In this document: piece after piece, positions 1-9,301 of the stretch
Layout of the letters: every line of letters begins with the position of its first letter
Numbering within the stretch: the first letter of the stretch is position 1
Source of the DNA: Clostridia bacterium
Lineage (GTDB): Bacteria > Bacillota > Clostridia > Christensenellales > Pumilibacteraceae
Direction of reading: 5' to 3'
Assembly (NCBI GenBank): GCA_022793815.1
Contig: JAAWDP010000009.1
Span: 62,001 to 126,000 of the forward strand
DNA: 64,000 nucleotides
Notes under the pieces: generated by a model
The model's input: the letters and a program-made list of their open reading frames with translations, nothing else
Databases searched by the model: none
Told to the model about the DNA's origin: nothing
Translations under genes and position numbers: made by a program

Positions 1-974
1 AGGGCTACGAGGGTATCCGCACAATATTCACCATTCACAACATCGAATATCAGGGCAAGTACGCCAAGAGCATAATAGAGGACGTATTCGGCATACCTCA
101 GCACGAATATATGTCCATCGAACACCGCGGCTGCATAAACCTCATGAAGGGCGCGATAGACTACTGCGACGCCGTTTCCACGGTAAGCCCCACTTATGCG
201 CGTGAAATCATGGACCCGTTCTATGCGCACGGACTGGAAAACGTACTGCTCAAAAACAGTTACAAACTGCGCGGCATACTCAACGGCGTGGACGTGGACG
301 GTTACAATCCCGAAACCAACCCGTCGCTTTTCAAAAACTATTCCGTAAAAACCTACAAAACGGATAAGGTCGTCAATAAAGTCGAACTGCAAAAAATGCT
401 GTCGCTTCCCGTCAACGAGAAAGTCCCCATGATAGCCGTCATTTCGCGCCTTGTATCGCATAAAGGACTCGACCTCGTTCGATTCGCCATGAACGACTTG
501 CTCAAAAACGACGTGCAAGTTGTCATACTCGGCAAGGGCGACCCCGACTACGAAGGTTTCTTCACCCACATTCAGCAGATGTACGACCGCAAGGTCTGCT
601 CGGTCATAGCGTTCAACAAGGACCTTTCGCACAAGATTTACGCGGCGGCGGACATGTTCCTCATGCCCAGCAAATCCGAGCCCTGCGGACTGTCGCAGAT
701 GATGGCATGCCGTTACGGTACCATTCCCATCGTGCGTCTTACGGGCGGTTTGAGGGATTCCATAACCGACTGCGGCGACGGCGACTACGGCAACGGTTTT
801 ACGTTCGCACAGTACAACGCAGGCGATATGATGCACGCGCTCGACCGCGCGATAGGGCTTTACCGCGACTACCACGACAAGTGGGAAGGACTGGTAAAGC
901 GCGCCATGACCACCGATTTCAGCTGGGTGAGCAGCGCGAGAGAGTACGTCAAATTCTATAACGAGATGTTCTGA
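1..974 (+). CDS. glgA: Glycogen synthase, 5'-truncated by the window edge
   Basis: This is the 3' part of a GT5 glycogen synthase, which transfers glucose from ADP-glucose to the growing glycogen chain in the cytoplasm. The frame is open from the first bases, so the N-terminus lies outside the window; about 323 codons are visible. Seen: TIHNIEYQGKY at the left edge, SPTYAREI, the inter-domain segment GILNGVDVDGYNP, SRLVSHKGLDLV, and the C-terminal signature PSKSEPCGLSQMMACRYG that holds the conserved nucleotide-sugar Glu. It lies 68 bases before glycogen phosphorylase on the same strand, so synthesis and mobilisation of glycogen are probably co-transcribed. Confidence 0.95.
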   Translation, partial: GYEGIRTIFTIHNIEYQGKYAKSIIEDVFGIPQHEYMSIEHRGCINLMKGAIDYCDAVSTVSPTYAREIMDPFYAHGLENVLLKNSYKLRGILNGVDVDGYNPETNPSLFKNYSVKTYKTDKVVNKVELQKMLSLPVNEKVPMIAVISRLVSHKGLDLVRFAMNDLLKNDVQVVILGKGDPDYEGFFTHIQQMYDRKVCSVIAFNKDLSHKIYAAADMFLMPSKSEPCGLSQMMACRYGTIPIVRLTGGLRDSITDCGDGDYGNGFTFAQYNAGDMMHALDRAIGLYRDYHDKWEGLVKRAMTTDFSWVSSAREYVKFYNEMF

Positions 975-1042
975 CACCGCATATATTTAAGGGAGAATCG
1001 TGTGATGAACGGCATTAAATCGATATTACTTTGGAGGAGCAC

Positions 1043-3472
1043 ATGATAAAAACGTCCGAACAGGTACAGGAACTCATACAGGAAAAGCTTACGAAATATT
1101 TTGCGACCGAGCCTCAGCGAGCCACGAAGGAGCAGATGTATAAGGCAGTCGCGCTTGTCGTAAGGGACATCTTACTCAAAAAGAAACAGGAAAACAATTT
1201 GAAAATCAGGCAGGGTAAACTCAAACGCGTGTATTACCTTTGCATGGAATTTCTCATAGGGCGTTCGCTCAAAAACAACCTTTACAATTTGGGACTCGAA
1301 CAGTCTTTCAAAGACGCGCTCAAAGTCTACGGTCAAAACCTCGACGCTCTGTACGAGGTCGAGGACGACGCGGGACTGGGCAACGGCGGACTCGGCAGAC
1401 TCGCCGCATGCTTTATGGACTCGCTCGCCACGCTCAACTATCCCGCAATGGGCTTTTCGCTCTGCTACGAGTACGGACTTTTCCGTCAGAAAATCGTGGA
1501 CCACATGCAGGTAGAACTGCCCGACAAATGGCTGGACACAGGCGAAATTTGGATGATGCCGCGCTCGGATAAAAACTTCCGTATCAAATTAGGCGGTCAC
1601 GTCCGCGAATGGTGGGACGGCGAGGGCAAGTGCCACATAGAACACGAAGACGCCGAAATCATCGAGGCGATACCTTACGACCTCATGATTTCGGGTTCGG
1701 ACAGCGAGGGCGTAAGCGTGCTCAGGCTTTGGCGCGCCGGGGCAAGGGACAACTTCGACATGAAGTCGTTTACGCAGGGCGACTATATGATGGCGACCCG
1801 TGCGGACAACGAAGCGGAGCTCATCTGCAAGGTTCTTTACCCGTCCGACAATCACATACAGGGCAAGCAGCTGCGCCTTTCGCAGCAGTATTTCCTTGTT
1901 TCCGCATCGTTGCAGAGCATTTTCAAAGACCACCTCAAAAATTACCGCAGTCTTGACAATCTTGCGGATAAGGCGGCAATCCACATAAACGATACGCACC
2001 CCGCGCTCGCCGTTCCCGAAATGATGCGTCTGCTCATAGACGAACACGGCTACGACTGGGACAAAGCTTGGAAAATCACCACGTCGGCTATGGCTTACAC
2101 AAATCATACCGTCATGGCGGAAGCGCTGGAAAAGTGGGGCGAGGACCTTGTCCGCACCCGCCTTCCGAGAATATACTCCATAATCGCGGAAATCAACCGT
2201 CGGTTTTTGCAGAGCGTCGAGGGCAGGATAAGCGGCGAGAAAATAGACAATATGAGCATTATTTCGCACGGACAGGTGCGCATGGCAAACCTTTCGGTCA
2301 TCGGCTCGCACTGCGTCAACGGCGTTTCAGCGCTCCACAGCGATATAATAAAGAAAAGCGTGTTCCGCGATTTTTACGAAATCTATCCCAAACGCTTCAC
2401 CAACGTAACAAACGGCATAGCGCACCGCCGCTGGCTCTGTCAGGCAAATCCCCGTCTTGCTTCGTTCATAACCGAACTGATAGGAGACGGTTACATGAAA
2501 GACGCGAGTCGGCTCGAAGAGCTCGTAAAGTACGCTTCCGACGCGCAGGCGCTTAAAAAAATAGGCGAAATCAAGCAACGCAACAAACGCGATTTTGCTA
2601 AGTGGATTAAGGATACGACGGGCTTCGCGCTCAATCCCGAAACCCGTTTCGACACGCAGATAAAGCGTCTGCACGAGTATAAACGCCAGCTTTTGAACGT
2701 ACTCAAAATAGTCGGATATTACATCGACTTGACCGACAGTCCCGACATGCCGTTCACTCCGCAGACGTTCATTTTCGGAGCGAAAGCCGCGGGCGGCTAC
2801 TATCACGCCAAACGCATAATCGCGCTCATAAACGCAATCAGCGGCGAAATAGCCAAGAATCCCGCGCTCAAACAGAAACTCGACGTCATGTTCGTGGAAA
2901 ATTACAACGTCACGAAAGCCGAACATTTGATTCCCGCCAGCGAGATTTCCGAACAGATTTCTCTTGCCGGCAAAGAAGCCAGCGGCACTTCCAATATGAA
3001 GTTTATGCTCAACGGCGCGGTTACTCTCGGAACGGTGGACGGCGCAAACGTCGAGATAGGCGAGGTCGTGGGAAGCGACAATATTTTCACATTCGGAATG
3101 CTCACCGAACAGGTGGACGCCACTTGGCACAACGGTTACAGCTCCACCGTGTATCTTGCGCATAACGACAAGTTAAGACGCATTATAGACCGCTTGAAAT
3201 TCGGTTTCGACGGCGAGAGTTTTGCGGATATAGCAAACTATCTTATAATGGGTAACAACGGCGTCGCCGACCCGTACATGTGCCTTGCCGATTACGAAGA
3301 TTACATGCGCGCAAACCGCGAACTCGACGAGGCGTATAAGGACTCCAAAAAGTTCAACTCCATGGCGCTTGTCAACATTGCCAAGAGCGGCGTTTTCGCG
3401 GCGGACCGCAGCATAGAAGATTATTCGCGCAATATCTGGAATCTCAAACGGGTCAAGCCCGCAGGCGTATAA
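1043..3472 (+). CDS. glgP: Glycogen/starch phosphorylase (GT35)
   Basis: Phosphorolyses alpha-1,4-glucans to glucose-1-phosphate with pyridoxal phosphate as cofactor. At 809 aa it has the family's usual length. Seen: YYLCMEFLIGRSLKNN near the N-terminus, GNGGLGRLAACFMDSLA, the acceptor-site region AIHINDTHPALAVPEM, and the PLP block EASGTSNMKFMLNGAVTLG whose Lys forms the Schiff base, followed by TVDGANVEI. I start at ATG 1043 because GGAGG at 1033-1037 is correctly spaced for it; a TTG at 1031 in the same frame lies inside that ribosome site. It sits between glgA and a GH13 enzyme, in keeping with a glycogen-turnover operon. Confidence 0.96.
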   Translation: MIKTSEQVQELIQEKLTKYFATEPQRATKEQMYKAVALVVRDILLKKKQENNLKIRQGKLKRVYYLCMEFLIGRSLKNNLYNLGLEQSFKDALKVYGQNLDALYEVEDDAGLGNGGLGRLAACFMDSLATLNYPAMGFSLCYEYGLFRQKIVDHMQVELPDKWLDTGEIWMMPRSDKNFRIKLGGHVREWWDGEGKCHIEHEDAEIIEAIPYDLMISGSDSEGVSVLRLWRAGARDNFDMKSFTQGDYMMATRADNEAELICKVLYPSDNHIQGKQLRLSQQYFLVSASLQSIFKDHLKNYRSLDNLADKAAIHINDTHPALAVPEMMRLLIDEHGYDWDKAWKITTSAMAYTNHTVMAEALEKWGEDLVRTRLPRIYSIIAEINRRFLQSVEGRISGEKIDNMSIISHGQVRMANLSVIGSHCVNGVSALHSDIIKKSVFRDFYEIYPKRFTNVTNGIAHRRWLCQANPRLASFITELIGDGYMKDASRLEELVKYASDAQALKKIGEIKQRNKRDFAKWIKDTTGFALNPETRFDTQIKRLHEYKRQLLNVLKIVGYYIDLTDSPDMPFTPQTFIFGAKAAGGYYHAKRIIALINAISGEIAKNPALKQKLDVMFVENYNVTKAEHLIPASEISEQISLAGKEASGTSNMKFMLNGAVTLGTVDGANVEIGEVVGSDNIFTFGMLTEQVDATWHNGYSSTVYLAHNDKLRRIIDRLKFGFDGESFADIANYLIMGNNGVADPYMCLADYEDYMRANRELDEAYKDSKKFNSMALVNIAKSGVFAADRSIEDYSRNIWNLKRVKPAGV

Positions 3473-3547
3473 GCCGCTTTTCACTGTCATTAAGGCGCAG
3501 CCGTAAAATCCGATTTAACAAAAAATCCTACACAAAGGGGAACAGCT

Positions 3548-5452
3548 ATGAACGATAACAACGAAAAAAAGACCGTAATGTTTTTCCCGAACAGGGAAGA
3601 GTACAAAAAACCGCTCGGCGCGGTAAAAGTAGGAGAGCCGACAAGGTTCAATCTGCTTTTCTCGCGTCCGTCCAATCCCGCGGAAGTGTTTTTGGTGCTT
3701 ACCAAAGACGGCGAACAGGACGTGTACTATCCCATGACTTACGTCACCACCAACGTCAACGAAACCATGGAATATACCGTTACGGTTTCGCCCACGACAA
3801 GCGGACTTTATTTCTACCATTTCGCCGTAAACACCGAAGACAGACAATACCGTATCGGCAGCGACGAGGATTTGAACGCGCTGCTCGGCAAGGGCTGCGA
3901 CTGGCAGCTCACCGTGTTCGAGGAAAAGTATGCCGACCCCGACTGGCTTAACGGCGGACTCATGTATCAGATTTTCGTCGACCGTTTCAATATCGGCGGC
4001 GAGAGAAAAAAGACCAAAAACGATGCGGTCTATCGCGACGACTGGGGCGGCTGTCCCGAATACCGCGCAAACAGGGACGGCAAGATTTTGAATAACGATT
4101 TCTTCGGCGGTAACATAAAGGGTATCACGAAGAAACTCGCTTACCTCAAAAGCCTCGGCGTTACGTGCATTTACATGAACCCGATTTTCGAGGCGCACAG
4201 CAATCACAAGTACGACACGGGCAACTACCGCAAGATAGACCCCGATTTCGGCACGGAAGACGATTTGAAAGAGTTAATAAAGAAAGCCGATAAAAAGGGC
4301 ATGAAAGTCATGCTCGACGGAGTGTTTTCGCACACGGGCGACGACAGTATCTACTTCAACAAGTACGGACGCTACGACAGTGTCGGCGCGTACATGTCGG
4401 AGCAGAGCGCGTACAAAGACTGGTACACGTTCGAATCGTTTCCCGATAAGTACCGCAGCTGGTGGAACATCGACATTCTGCCCGAGGTCAACGAAAACTG
4501 CCCCGCATACGACGAGTACATCAACGGCGAGGACGGAATAATAAGATACTGGACCCGCACGGGAATAGGCGGCTGGCGTTTCGACGTGGCGGACGAACTT
4601 CCCGACAGATTCCTCGACAGGGCGGTGCATGCGGCAAAGTCCGTGAATAAAGACGCGCTCATGCTCGGCGAGGTTTGGGAGGATGCGTCCAATAAAGTGT
4701 CCTACGGCGCGCGCAGACGCTATCTGCAAGGCAGACAGCTGGACAGCGTCACCAACTATCCGTTCAAGTCCGACATACTCGCGTTTTGTATGTGCGGCGA
4801 CGCAGTGCGGCTTAACAACACCGTAAACGTCATACTCAACAACTATCCCGAGCGCGTGGTGAACAACCTCATGAACCTGCTCGACACTCACGACACGGCA
4901 AGACTTCTGACCGTGCTCGGCGACAGCGGCGAAACGGATACGAGGGAAAAACGCGCAAACGCAAAGGTGAAAAATCTTGCCGAAGCAATCGCGCTCATGA
5001 AAATAGCCGTGACATTGCAATACACTCTGCCCGGAGTGCCCTGCGTCTATTACGGCGACGAGGCGGGACTCGAAGGTTTCGAAGACCCGTTCAACCGCCG
5101 CTGCTATCCGTGGGACAATAAGAACAAAGAGATACTGCGGTTCTATAAAAAAATCGGTGCAATGCGTACAAACGAGAAAAACATTCTCGCCTGCGGTAAG
5201 TACCGCAAACTTGCGGCGCAGGACGGACTTTACGCATTCAGCCGCGACAACGGCGTAGAAACGCTTTATGTCGTCGCAAACAACAGCGGAAGCGCGGTCA
5301 AGTTCCTTCCTTCGGGCAAGGAAAAAGACGAGTATACCGACTTGCTCACGTTAAAACCGTTTGACGGAAATGTACCCGATAAATGCGCGGTAATTTTCAA
5401 GCGCACGCAAGACGTCGTGTTTCCCGTCAAAAAACCCCGTATAAAAAAGTAA
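3548..5452 (+). CDS. GH13 alpha-glucan hydrolase (neopullulanase/maltodextrinase-like)
   Basis: A 634-aa alpha-amylase-superfamily enzyme that probably trims alpha-glucans or maltodextrins. The first ~125 residues look like the beta-sandwich N-domain (CBM34-like) of neopullulanases and cyclomaltodextrinases; the barrel starts at GGLMYQIFVDRFN. The catalytic triad is visible: nucleophile Asp ~346 in GGWRFDVADE, acid/base Glu ~375 in LGEVWED, and Asp ~449 in LLDTHDTARLL. There is no signal peptide, so it acts in the cytoplasm, matching its place behind glgA and glgP. The ATG at 3548 follows AAAGGGGAAC. Exact substrate (pullulan, cyclodextrin or linear dextrin) cannot be read from the sequence. 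Confidence 0.88.
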   Translation: MNDNNEKKTVMFFPNREEYKKPLGAVKVGEPTRFNLLFSRPSNPAEVFLVLTKDGEQDVYYPMTYVTTNVNETMEYTVTVSPTTSGLYFYHFAVNTEDRQYRIGSDEDLNALLGKGCDWQLTVFEEKYADPDWLNGGLMYQIFVDRFNIGGERKKTKNDAVYRDDWGGCPEYRANRDGKILNNDFFGGNIKGITKKLAYLKSLGVTCIYMNPIFEAHSNHKYDTGNYRKIDPDFGTEDDLKELIKKADKKGMKVMLDGVFSHTGDDSIYFNKYGRYDSVGAYMSEQSAYKDWYTFESFPDKYRSWWNIDILPEVNENCPAYDEYINGEDGIIRYWTRTGIGGWRFDVADELPDRFLDRAVHAAKSVNKDALMLGEVWEDASNKVSYGARRRYLQGRQLDSVTNYPFKSDILAFCMCGDAVRLNNTVNVILNNYPERVVNNLMNLLDTHDTARLLTVLGDSGETDTREKRANAKVKNLAEAIALMKIAVTLQYTLPGVPCVYYGDEAGLEGFEDPFNRRCYPWDNKNKEILRFYKKIGAMRTNEKNILACGKYRKLAAQDGLYAFSRDNGVETLYVVANNSGSAVKFLPSGKEKDEYTDLLTLKPFDGNVPDKCAVIFKRTQDVVFPVKKPRIKK

Positions 5453-5487
5453 CGATTATTTGTTTTTCGGTTCATAACTTTTATCGA

Positions 5488-5514
5488 AAGACCGCAGGCT
5501 TTGTCTGCGGTCTT
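5488..5514. terminator. Inverted repeat after the glycogen genes
   Basis: Arms AAGACCGCAG (5488-5497) and CTGCGGTCTT (5505-5514) form a 10-bp stem with a 7-base loop. No T run follows on the plus strand, so it may be a weak terminator or an mRNA 3'-end stabiliser. Confidence 0.5.
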
Positions 5515-5520
5515 AAACGC

Positions 5521-5549
5521 TTGCCAAAGAATACGGAATATGATAAAAT
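5521..5549 (+). promoter_or_regulatory. Sigma-A-type promoter for the macrodomain gene
   Basis: TTGCCA (5521-5526), 17-base spacer, TAAAAT (5544-5549) with a TG extension at 5541-5542. It lies 39 bases before the macrodomain start codon. Confidence 0.6.
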
Positions 5550-5588
5550 ACACGGGAGAAAATCGGAAGCTTTTTTACGGAGGGAATC

Positions 5589-6137
5589 ATGTCGGTAGAG
5601 GTAGTGTTGCAGGATATAACGTCCATGAAAGTCGACGCGATAGTCAACGCGGCAAACCGCTCGCTGCTCGGTGGCGGCGGCGTGGACGGGGCTATTCACC
5701 GCGCCGCAGGCACGCGGCTTTACAAAGCGTGCAAAAAACTCGGCGGCTGCAATACGGGCGGTGCCAAGATAACAAAAGGCTACGACCTTCCCGCAAAGTA
5801 TGTAATACACACCGTCGGACCTATTTGGCAGGGCGGCGGAGCATCCGAAGAAACACTGCTCAAACAGTGCTATCTCAACTCGCTCGAGCTTGCGGTGCTC
5901 GGCGGAATAAAAACGATTGCGTTTCCGGCGATAAGCTGCGGTATCTACCGTTTTCCGCCCGAACGCGCCGTACTGATTGCGGTCAGCACGGTAATGGGGT
6001 TTCTCAAACGCAACGACGATGTCGAAAAAGTGTACTTCGTTCTTGTAGATGAACACATGTACAAACTGTACAAAGATGTGGTGGACGAGTTTATTCTCAA
6101 AGGAGAAAAACATGCAGAAGAAAACAATCAGGGATAA
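5589..6137 (+). CDS. Macrodomain protein (O-acetyl-ADP-ribose deacetylase-like)
   Basis: A 182-aa single macrodomain protein that binds or hydrolyses ADP-ribose derivatives. Seen: the DITSMKVDAIVNAANRSLLG opening, the loop GGGGVDGAIHRAAG, and the phosphate-binding segment AFPAISCGIYRFPPERA. The conserved Asn-Asn and the Asp of GVDGAI suggest a catalytically active MacroD/YmdB-type enzyme. GGAGGG lies just before the ATG. The next gene starts inside its 3' end (26-base overlap), so the two are translationally linked. The substrate is inferred from family membership. Confidence 0.92.
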   Translation: MSVEVVLQDITSMKVDAIVNAANRSLLGGGGVDGAIHRAAGTRLYKACKKLGGCNTGGAKITKGYDLPAKYVIHTVGPIWQGGGASEETLLKQCYLNSLELAVLGGIKTIAFPAISCGIYRFPPERAVLIAVSTVMGFLKRNDDVEKVYFVLVDEHMYKLYKDVVDEFILKGEKHAEENNQG

Positions 6138-6978
6138 ACGCTTCGGTTTCGAGCGCGCGCTTTACGCAACCGAAAATGCGATAATAGAAAACTGCCGTTT
6201 CGAGGGCGAAGAGGACGGCGAGTCCGCAATGAAGGAGTGCCGCGGTATAACAGTCAGAAACTGTTACATGGCTTTGCGCTATCCTCTGTGGCACGTGAGC
6301 GCGCTGCGAATCGAGGGCGGGGAAATGACTTCCGACTGCCGTGCCGCGCTGTGGTACAGCCGCGACATCGAGGCGGACTCGGCTCGTTTCGGCGGAATCA
6401 AAGCCCTGCGCGAATGTACAAATGCGCATTTTTCGAAATGCGACATAATTTCGCCCGAATTCGGCTGGCAGAGCGAGGGCATAACGCTTTCGCACTGCGA
6501 CATCGTGTCGGAATACGCTTTTTTACATTCTTCTTTCATAAAGGCGGACAATATAACTCTCGGCGGCAAGTATACCTTCCAATATACCGAGAACGTGGAA
6601 ATTACGGATTCCGTACTCAAAACCAAAGACGCCTTTTGGCACGCGAAAAACGTCACCGTAACCGACAGCACCGTGGAAGGCGAATATCTCGGCTGGTACA
6701 GCGAAAACCTCACGTTTGTGCGCTGTCATATCAAAGGCACCCAGCCGCTTTGCTATTGCAAAAATCTGCGCCTGATAGATTGCACCTGCGAGGACTGCGA
6801 CCTCGCCTTTGAATACAGCGACGTCGAAGCCGAGATAAAGGGCGGCATAGACAGCATAAAAAATCCACGCAGCGGACATATTAAAGTCGGATTTGCAGGC
6901 GAAGTTTTGCGCACCGAAGACAGCGTCTATCCGTCCGAGGCGGAAGTGATTGTTACGGGAGAAAACGGCGGCGCTTGA
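6112..6978 (+). CDS. DUF3737 family protein (beta-helix-like)
   Basis: A 288-aa protein of the DUF3737 type, recognised from the opening MQKKTIRDKRFGFERALYAT and many repeated short blocks such as IIENCRFEGE, ITVRNCYMALRYPLWH and VTVTDSTVEGEY that resemble right-handed beta-helix rungs. Function is unknown; the family often lies next to hydrolases. I place the start at ATG 6112, preceded by AAAGGAG, rather than at an upstream in-frame codon. It overlaps the macrodomain gene by 26 bases. Its TGA stop is embedded in the -35 box of the next promoter. Confidence 0.8.
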   Translation: MQKKTIRDKRFGFERALYATENAIIENCRFEGEEDGESAMKECRGITVRNCYMALRYPLWHVSALRIEGGEMTSDCRAALWYSRDIEADSARFGGIKALRECTNAHFSKCDIISPEFGWQSEGITLSHCDIVSEYAFLHSSFIKADNITLGGKYTFQYTENVEITDSVLKTKDAFWHAKNVTVTDSTVEGEYLGWYSENLTFVRCHIKGTQPLCYCKNLRLIDCTCEDCDLAFEYSDVEAEIKGGIDSIKNPRSGHIKVGFAGEVLRTEDSVYPSEAEVIVTGENGGA

Positions 6979-7007
6979 CAAACTCTTGCGAAGTAGTATA
7001 TTATAAT
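6975..7007 (+). promoter_or_regulatory. Promoter of the two-component operon
   Basis: TTGACA at 6975-6980 overlaps the stop codon of the previous gene; TATTAT lies 18 bases on at 6999-7004, with a second -10-like TATAAT at 7002-7007. The start codon is at 7038 after the ribosome site AAAGGA. Confidence 0.6.
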
Positions 7008-7037
7008 AGAAAAACGTCGGTTAAAGGAACGGATTTG

Positions 7038-7847
7038 ATGATAAACGTAGCGGTAGTCGAAGACGAAATCTCAATGCAGCAAAAGCTGAAATCATATTTT
7101 GCGGATTATACCGCATCGACGGGCGAGCAGTTTAATGTAGTATGCTTCGATAATCCCGTGTTTTTTCTGACTGGGTATAAAGCCAACTACGACCTCGTGC
7201 TCATGGACATCGAAATGCCGGGCATGAACGGCATGGAAGCGTCGAGAAGATTAAGGCGCATAGATAAGTCGGTCACGCTCATTTTCGTTACGAATATGGC
7301 GCAGTACGCCGTTCAGGGCTATGAGGTCGATGCGTTCGACTATATCGTCAAACCCGTATCCAGCGAGGATTTCGCGCTGAAACTCAACCGCGCAGTCGAA
7401 AGAATAAAGGCGGGCAGCGAAATCAAAATAAAGATTGTCGTCGACTACGCCGTGAAAATAATCACTCCGTCCGAACTGAAATACGTCGAAGTAACGGGTC
7501 ATAAACTTATTTATCACACAGCCGACGGCGGAGTGCATCCCACAACGGGCACGCTGAAAAACGTCGAGGAGCAGCTGCGCGGCGCGGGGTTTGCCAAGTG
7601 CAACAGCTGCTATCTCGTAAATCTGCGTTTCGTACGCGGAGTCTCGGGTCAAAGCGTCAAAGTCGGGGACGAAGAGCTTCAAATGAGCTACCCCAAGCGC
7701 AAAGAATTTATACGCGCGCTCAACGACTATCTCGGGGGGGGGTACTTTTTAAGTGACGCAGTTCGAGTTTTACAAATCGTTCCAGTTCGTAGCCGAACTG
7801 CTCATAGCCGAAACGCTCTTTTGCATAAAGTTTGCGCGGCGGTCTAA
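7038..7847 (+). CDS. LytTR-family response regulator (AgrA/VirR-like)
   Basis: Cytoplasmic response regulator. Residues 1-~120 form a receiver domain (VAVVEDE acidic pocket, phospho-acceptor Asp57 in VLMDIEMPG, Lys in YIVKPV); residues ~130-232 form a LytTR DNA-binding domain with YLVNLRFVRGV. As read, the protein runs to 269 aa, but the last ~37 residues are translated through the start of the kinase gene and do not look like LytTR sequence. This tail arises from a run of nine G at 7734-7742: with eight G the frame would end at TAA 7750-7752, directly before the kinase GTG. So either the tract slips or one G is extra in this sequence. Confidence 0.88.
   Translation: MINVAVVEDEISMQQKLKSYFADYTASTGEQFNVVCFDNPVFFLTGYKANYDLVLMDIEMPGMNGMEASRRLRRIDKSVTLIFVTNMAQYAVQGYEVDAFDYIVKPVSSEDFALKLNRAVERIKAGSEIKIKIVVDYAVKIITPSELKYVEVTGHKLIYHTADGGVHPTTGTLKNVEEQLRGAGFAKCNSCYLVNLRFVRGVSGQSVKVGDEELQMSYPKRKEFIRALNDYLGGGYFLSDAVRVLQIVPVRSRTAHSRNALLHKVCAAV
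7734..7742 (+). repeat. G9 homopolymer at the regulator/kinase junction
   Basis: Nine consecutive G. It codes for three Gly at the end of the LytTR domain and lies ~10 bases before the kinase GTG, so it could also serve as that gene's ribosome-binding site. Any change by one base alters the C-terminus of the regulator and the overlap with the kinase. Confidence 0.8.
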
Positions 7848-9099
7848 ATTTTGGCTGCGCGCGCCGCTTTGTCTTGCGGCGGTATTTCTGTTTTCGTGGC
7901 TTTTCCCCGTAATCAGCCAAAATGCGTTTTACGTGTCGTTCACGTTCTTTGCGATATGGGCGTTCACCGCGGCTATGGCGCTTGTGATGTTCCGCGAAAG
8001 TCCGCTTAAAGTCGTATTCGGAATGCTCGCCGGCTACACCGTCCAGCACATGGCTTACGAAATGTACAATCTTGTCATAATACTTATGGGGGCAAATAAA
8101 GGTTCGCCCATGGGTTTCTACGGCGACGGCGGCGTCATGCCGTTTCATGACCCGTTCGTTGCGGTCATTTATCTGTGTATCTATCTGGTGACATACTTTT
8201 TTTCCTTTCTGTTTTTCGGAAGCAAAATCGAAAAGGGCGAAAAACTCAAACTCACCAACAGCTACATACTTGTTTTCGCCGCATTGCTGCTTGTCGTCGA
8301 TATAGTGCTCAACGCCGTCATTCTCTATAACATAGCCGGCGAGGGCAACTCCCTGTATTTGGCGATAGTCGGAATTTACAATGTCGTTTGCTGTATCGTC
8401 GTACTTTTGCTGATGTTCGAAGTCGCCATGCGGCGCAAGCTGGAAGACACATTGCACTCTTTGAACCTGCTCAGAATGAAAGAACGTCGGCAGTACGAAG
8501 CGTCCAAAGAAAATATCGCGCTCATAAACATGAAGTGCCACGATTTGAAACATCAAATCCGCAATGTGCGCGGAGTCAGTACGCTCGGCGAAGAATCCGT
8601 CAAAGAAATAGAAAACGTAATTTCCATATACGACTCGGCAATGCACACGGGCAACGCCGCGCTCGACGTAATACTGACCGAAAAAATGCTTTCGTGCAAT
8701 CAGAGCGGTATAAAACTCGGCTGTATAGCCGACGGGAAAAGCCTCGATTTTATGCGCGAAGACGACGTATATTCGCTTTTCGGTAATCTCATAGACAACG
8801 CGATAGAGGCGGTGTCGCAGCTTGACGAGAAAAAAAGAGTCATAGGACTCAAAGTCCGCGCCGTGGAAAATCTGCTTTCGGTCAACGTCCACAACTACTA
8901 CGAAAAACCGATAACATTCATAGGGGGCATACCGCAAACGACGAAAGCCGATAAAAAATATCACGGCTACGGTATGAAAAGCATACAGTACATCTGCCGC
9001 AAATACGGCGGCGATTTGTCCATAAACGCCGAAAACAACGTGTTCAACATAAACATACTCTTTTCGCTCGACCCGAACGACCGCGAGCTGTCTGTTTAA
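7753..9099 (+). CDS. GHKL sensor histidine kinase (AgrC-like)
   Basis: A 448-aa membrane kinase, partner of the preceding LytTR regulator. The first ~230 residues hold about six or seven hydrophobic segments, as in AgrC-type peptide-sensing kinases. A cytoplasmic linker leads to the H-box MKCHDLKHQIRN (His ~263, the AgrC-type HDLKHQ motif), the N-box NLIDNAIEAV, and a GHKL ATPase ending HGYGMKSIQYICRKYGG. The start is GTG 7753, immediately after a TAA in another frame. No agrB/agrD-like peptide gene is nearby, so the signal sensed is unknown. Confidence 0.88.
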   Translation: MTQFEFYKSFQFVAELLIAETLFCIKFARRSKFWLRAPLCLAAVFLFSWLFPVISQNAFYVSFTFFAIWAFTAAMALVMFRESPLKVVFGMLAGYTVQHMAYEMYNLVIILMGANKGSPMGFYGDGGVMPFHDPFVAVIYLCIYLVTYFFSFLFFGSKIEKGEKLKLTNSYILVFAALLLVVDIVLNAVILYNIAGEGNSLYLAIVGIYNVVCCIVVLLLMFEVAMRRKLEDTLHSLNLLRMKERRQYEASKENIALINMKCHDLKHQIRNVRGVSTLGEESVKEIENVISIYDSAMHTGNAALDVILTEKMLSCNQSGIKLGCIADGKSLDFMREDDVYSLFGNLIDNAIEAVSQLDEKKRVIGLKVRAVENLLSVNVHNYYEKPITFIGGIPQTTKADKKYHGYGMKSIQYICRKYGGDLSINAENNVFNINILFSLDPNDRELSV

Positions 9100-9121
9100 C
9101 CTGTTTTTGTAAAAACAATCG

Positions 9122-9150
9122 AGACGCCTTGTCAAAAAGGCGTCTTTTTT
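9122..9150 (+). terminator. Terminator after the two-component genes
   Basis: Stem AGACGCC (9122-9128) and GGCGTCT (9139-9145) with a 10-base loop, followed by a T run. Confidence 0.85.
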
Positions 9151-9189
9151 AAACTTATGCAGTCAAAATCCAAGTTTAAGAATTAGTCC

Positions 9190-9217
9190 TTGAAATTAAA
9201 AAAAACGGTGGTACAAT
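9190..9217 (+). promoter_or_regulatory. Promoter of the lipoprotein/GH3 operon
   Basis: TTGAAA (9190-9195), 16-base spacer, extended -10 TGGTACAAT (9209-9217). The 5' leader to the start codon is about 78 bases. Confidence 0.6.
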
Positions 9218-9301
9218 GTAGAAAAAATAATAACCGCCGTATTTTTTGCACGGCAAAAAACCGTGCTCGAAATAAAATTTCCATATAAAGGAGAAAAAAA
9301 G

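Noticed and set aside
3460..3475. glgP end (Pro-Ala-Gly-Val-stop, GCAGGCGTATAA) as another hairpin-repeat arm
   Set aside because: Only a short resemblance to the arm; no second arm or flank similarity follows.
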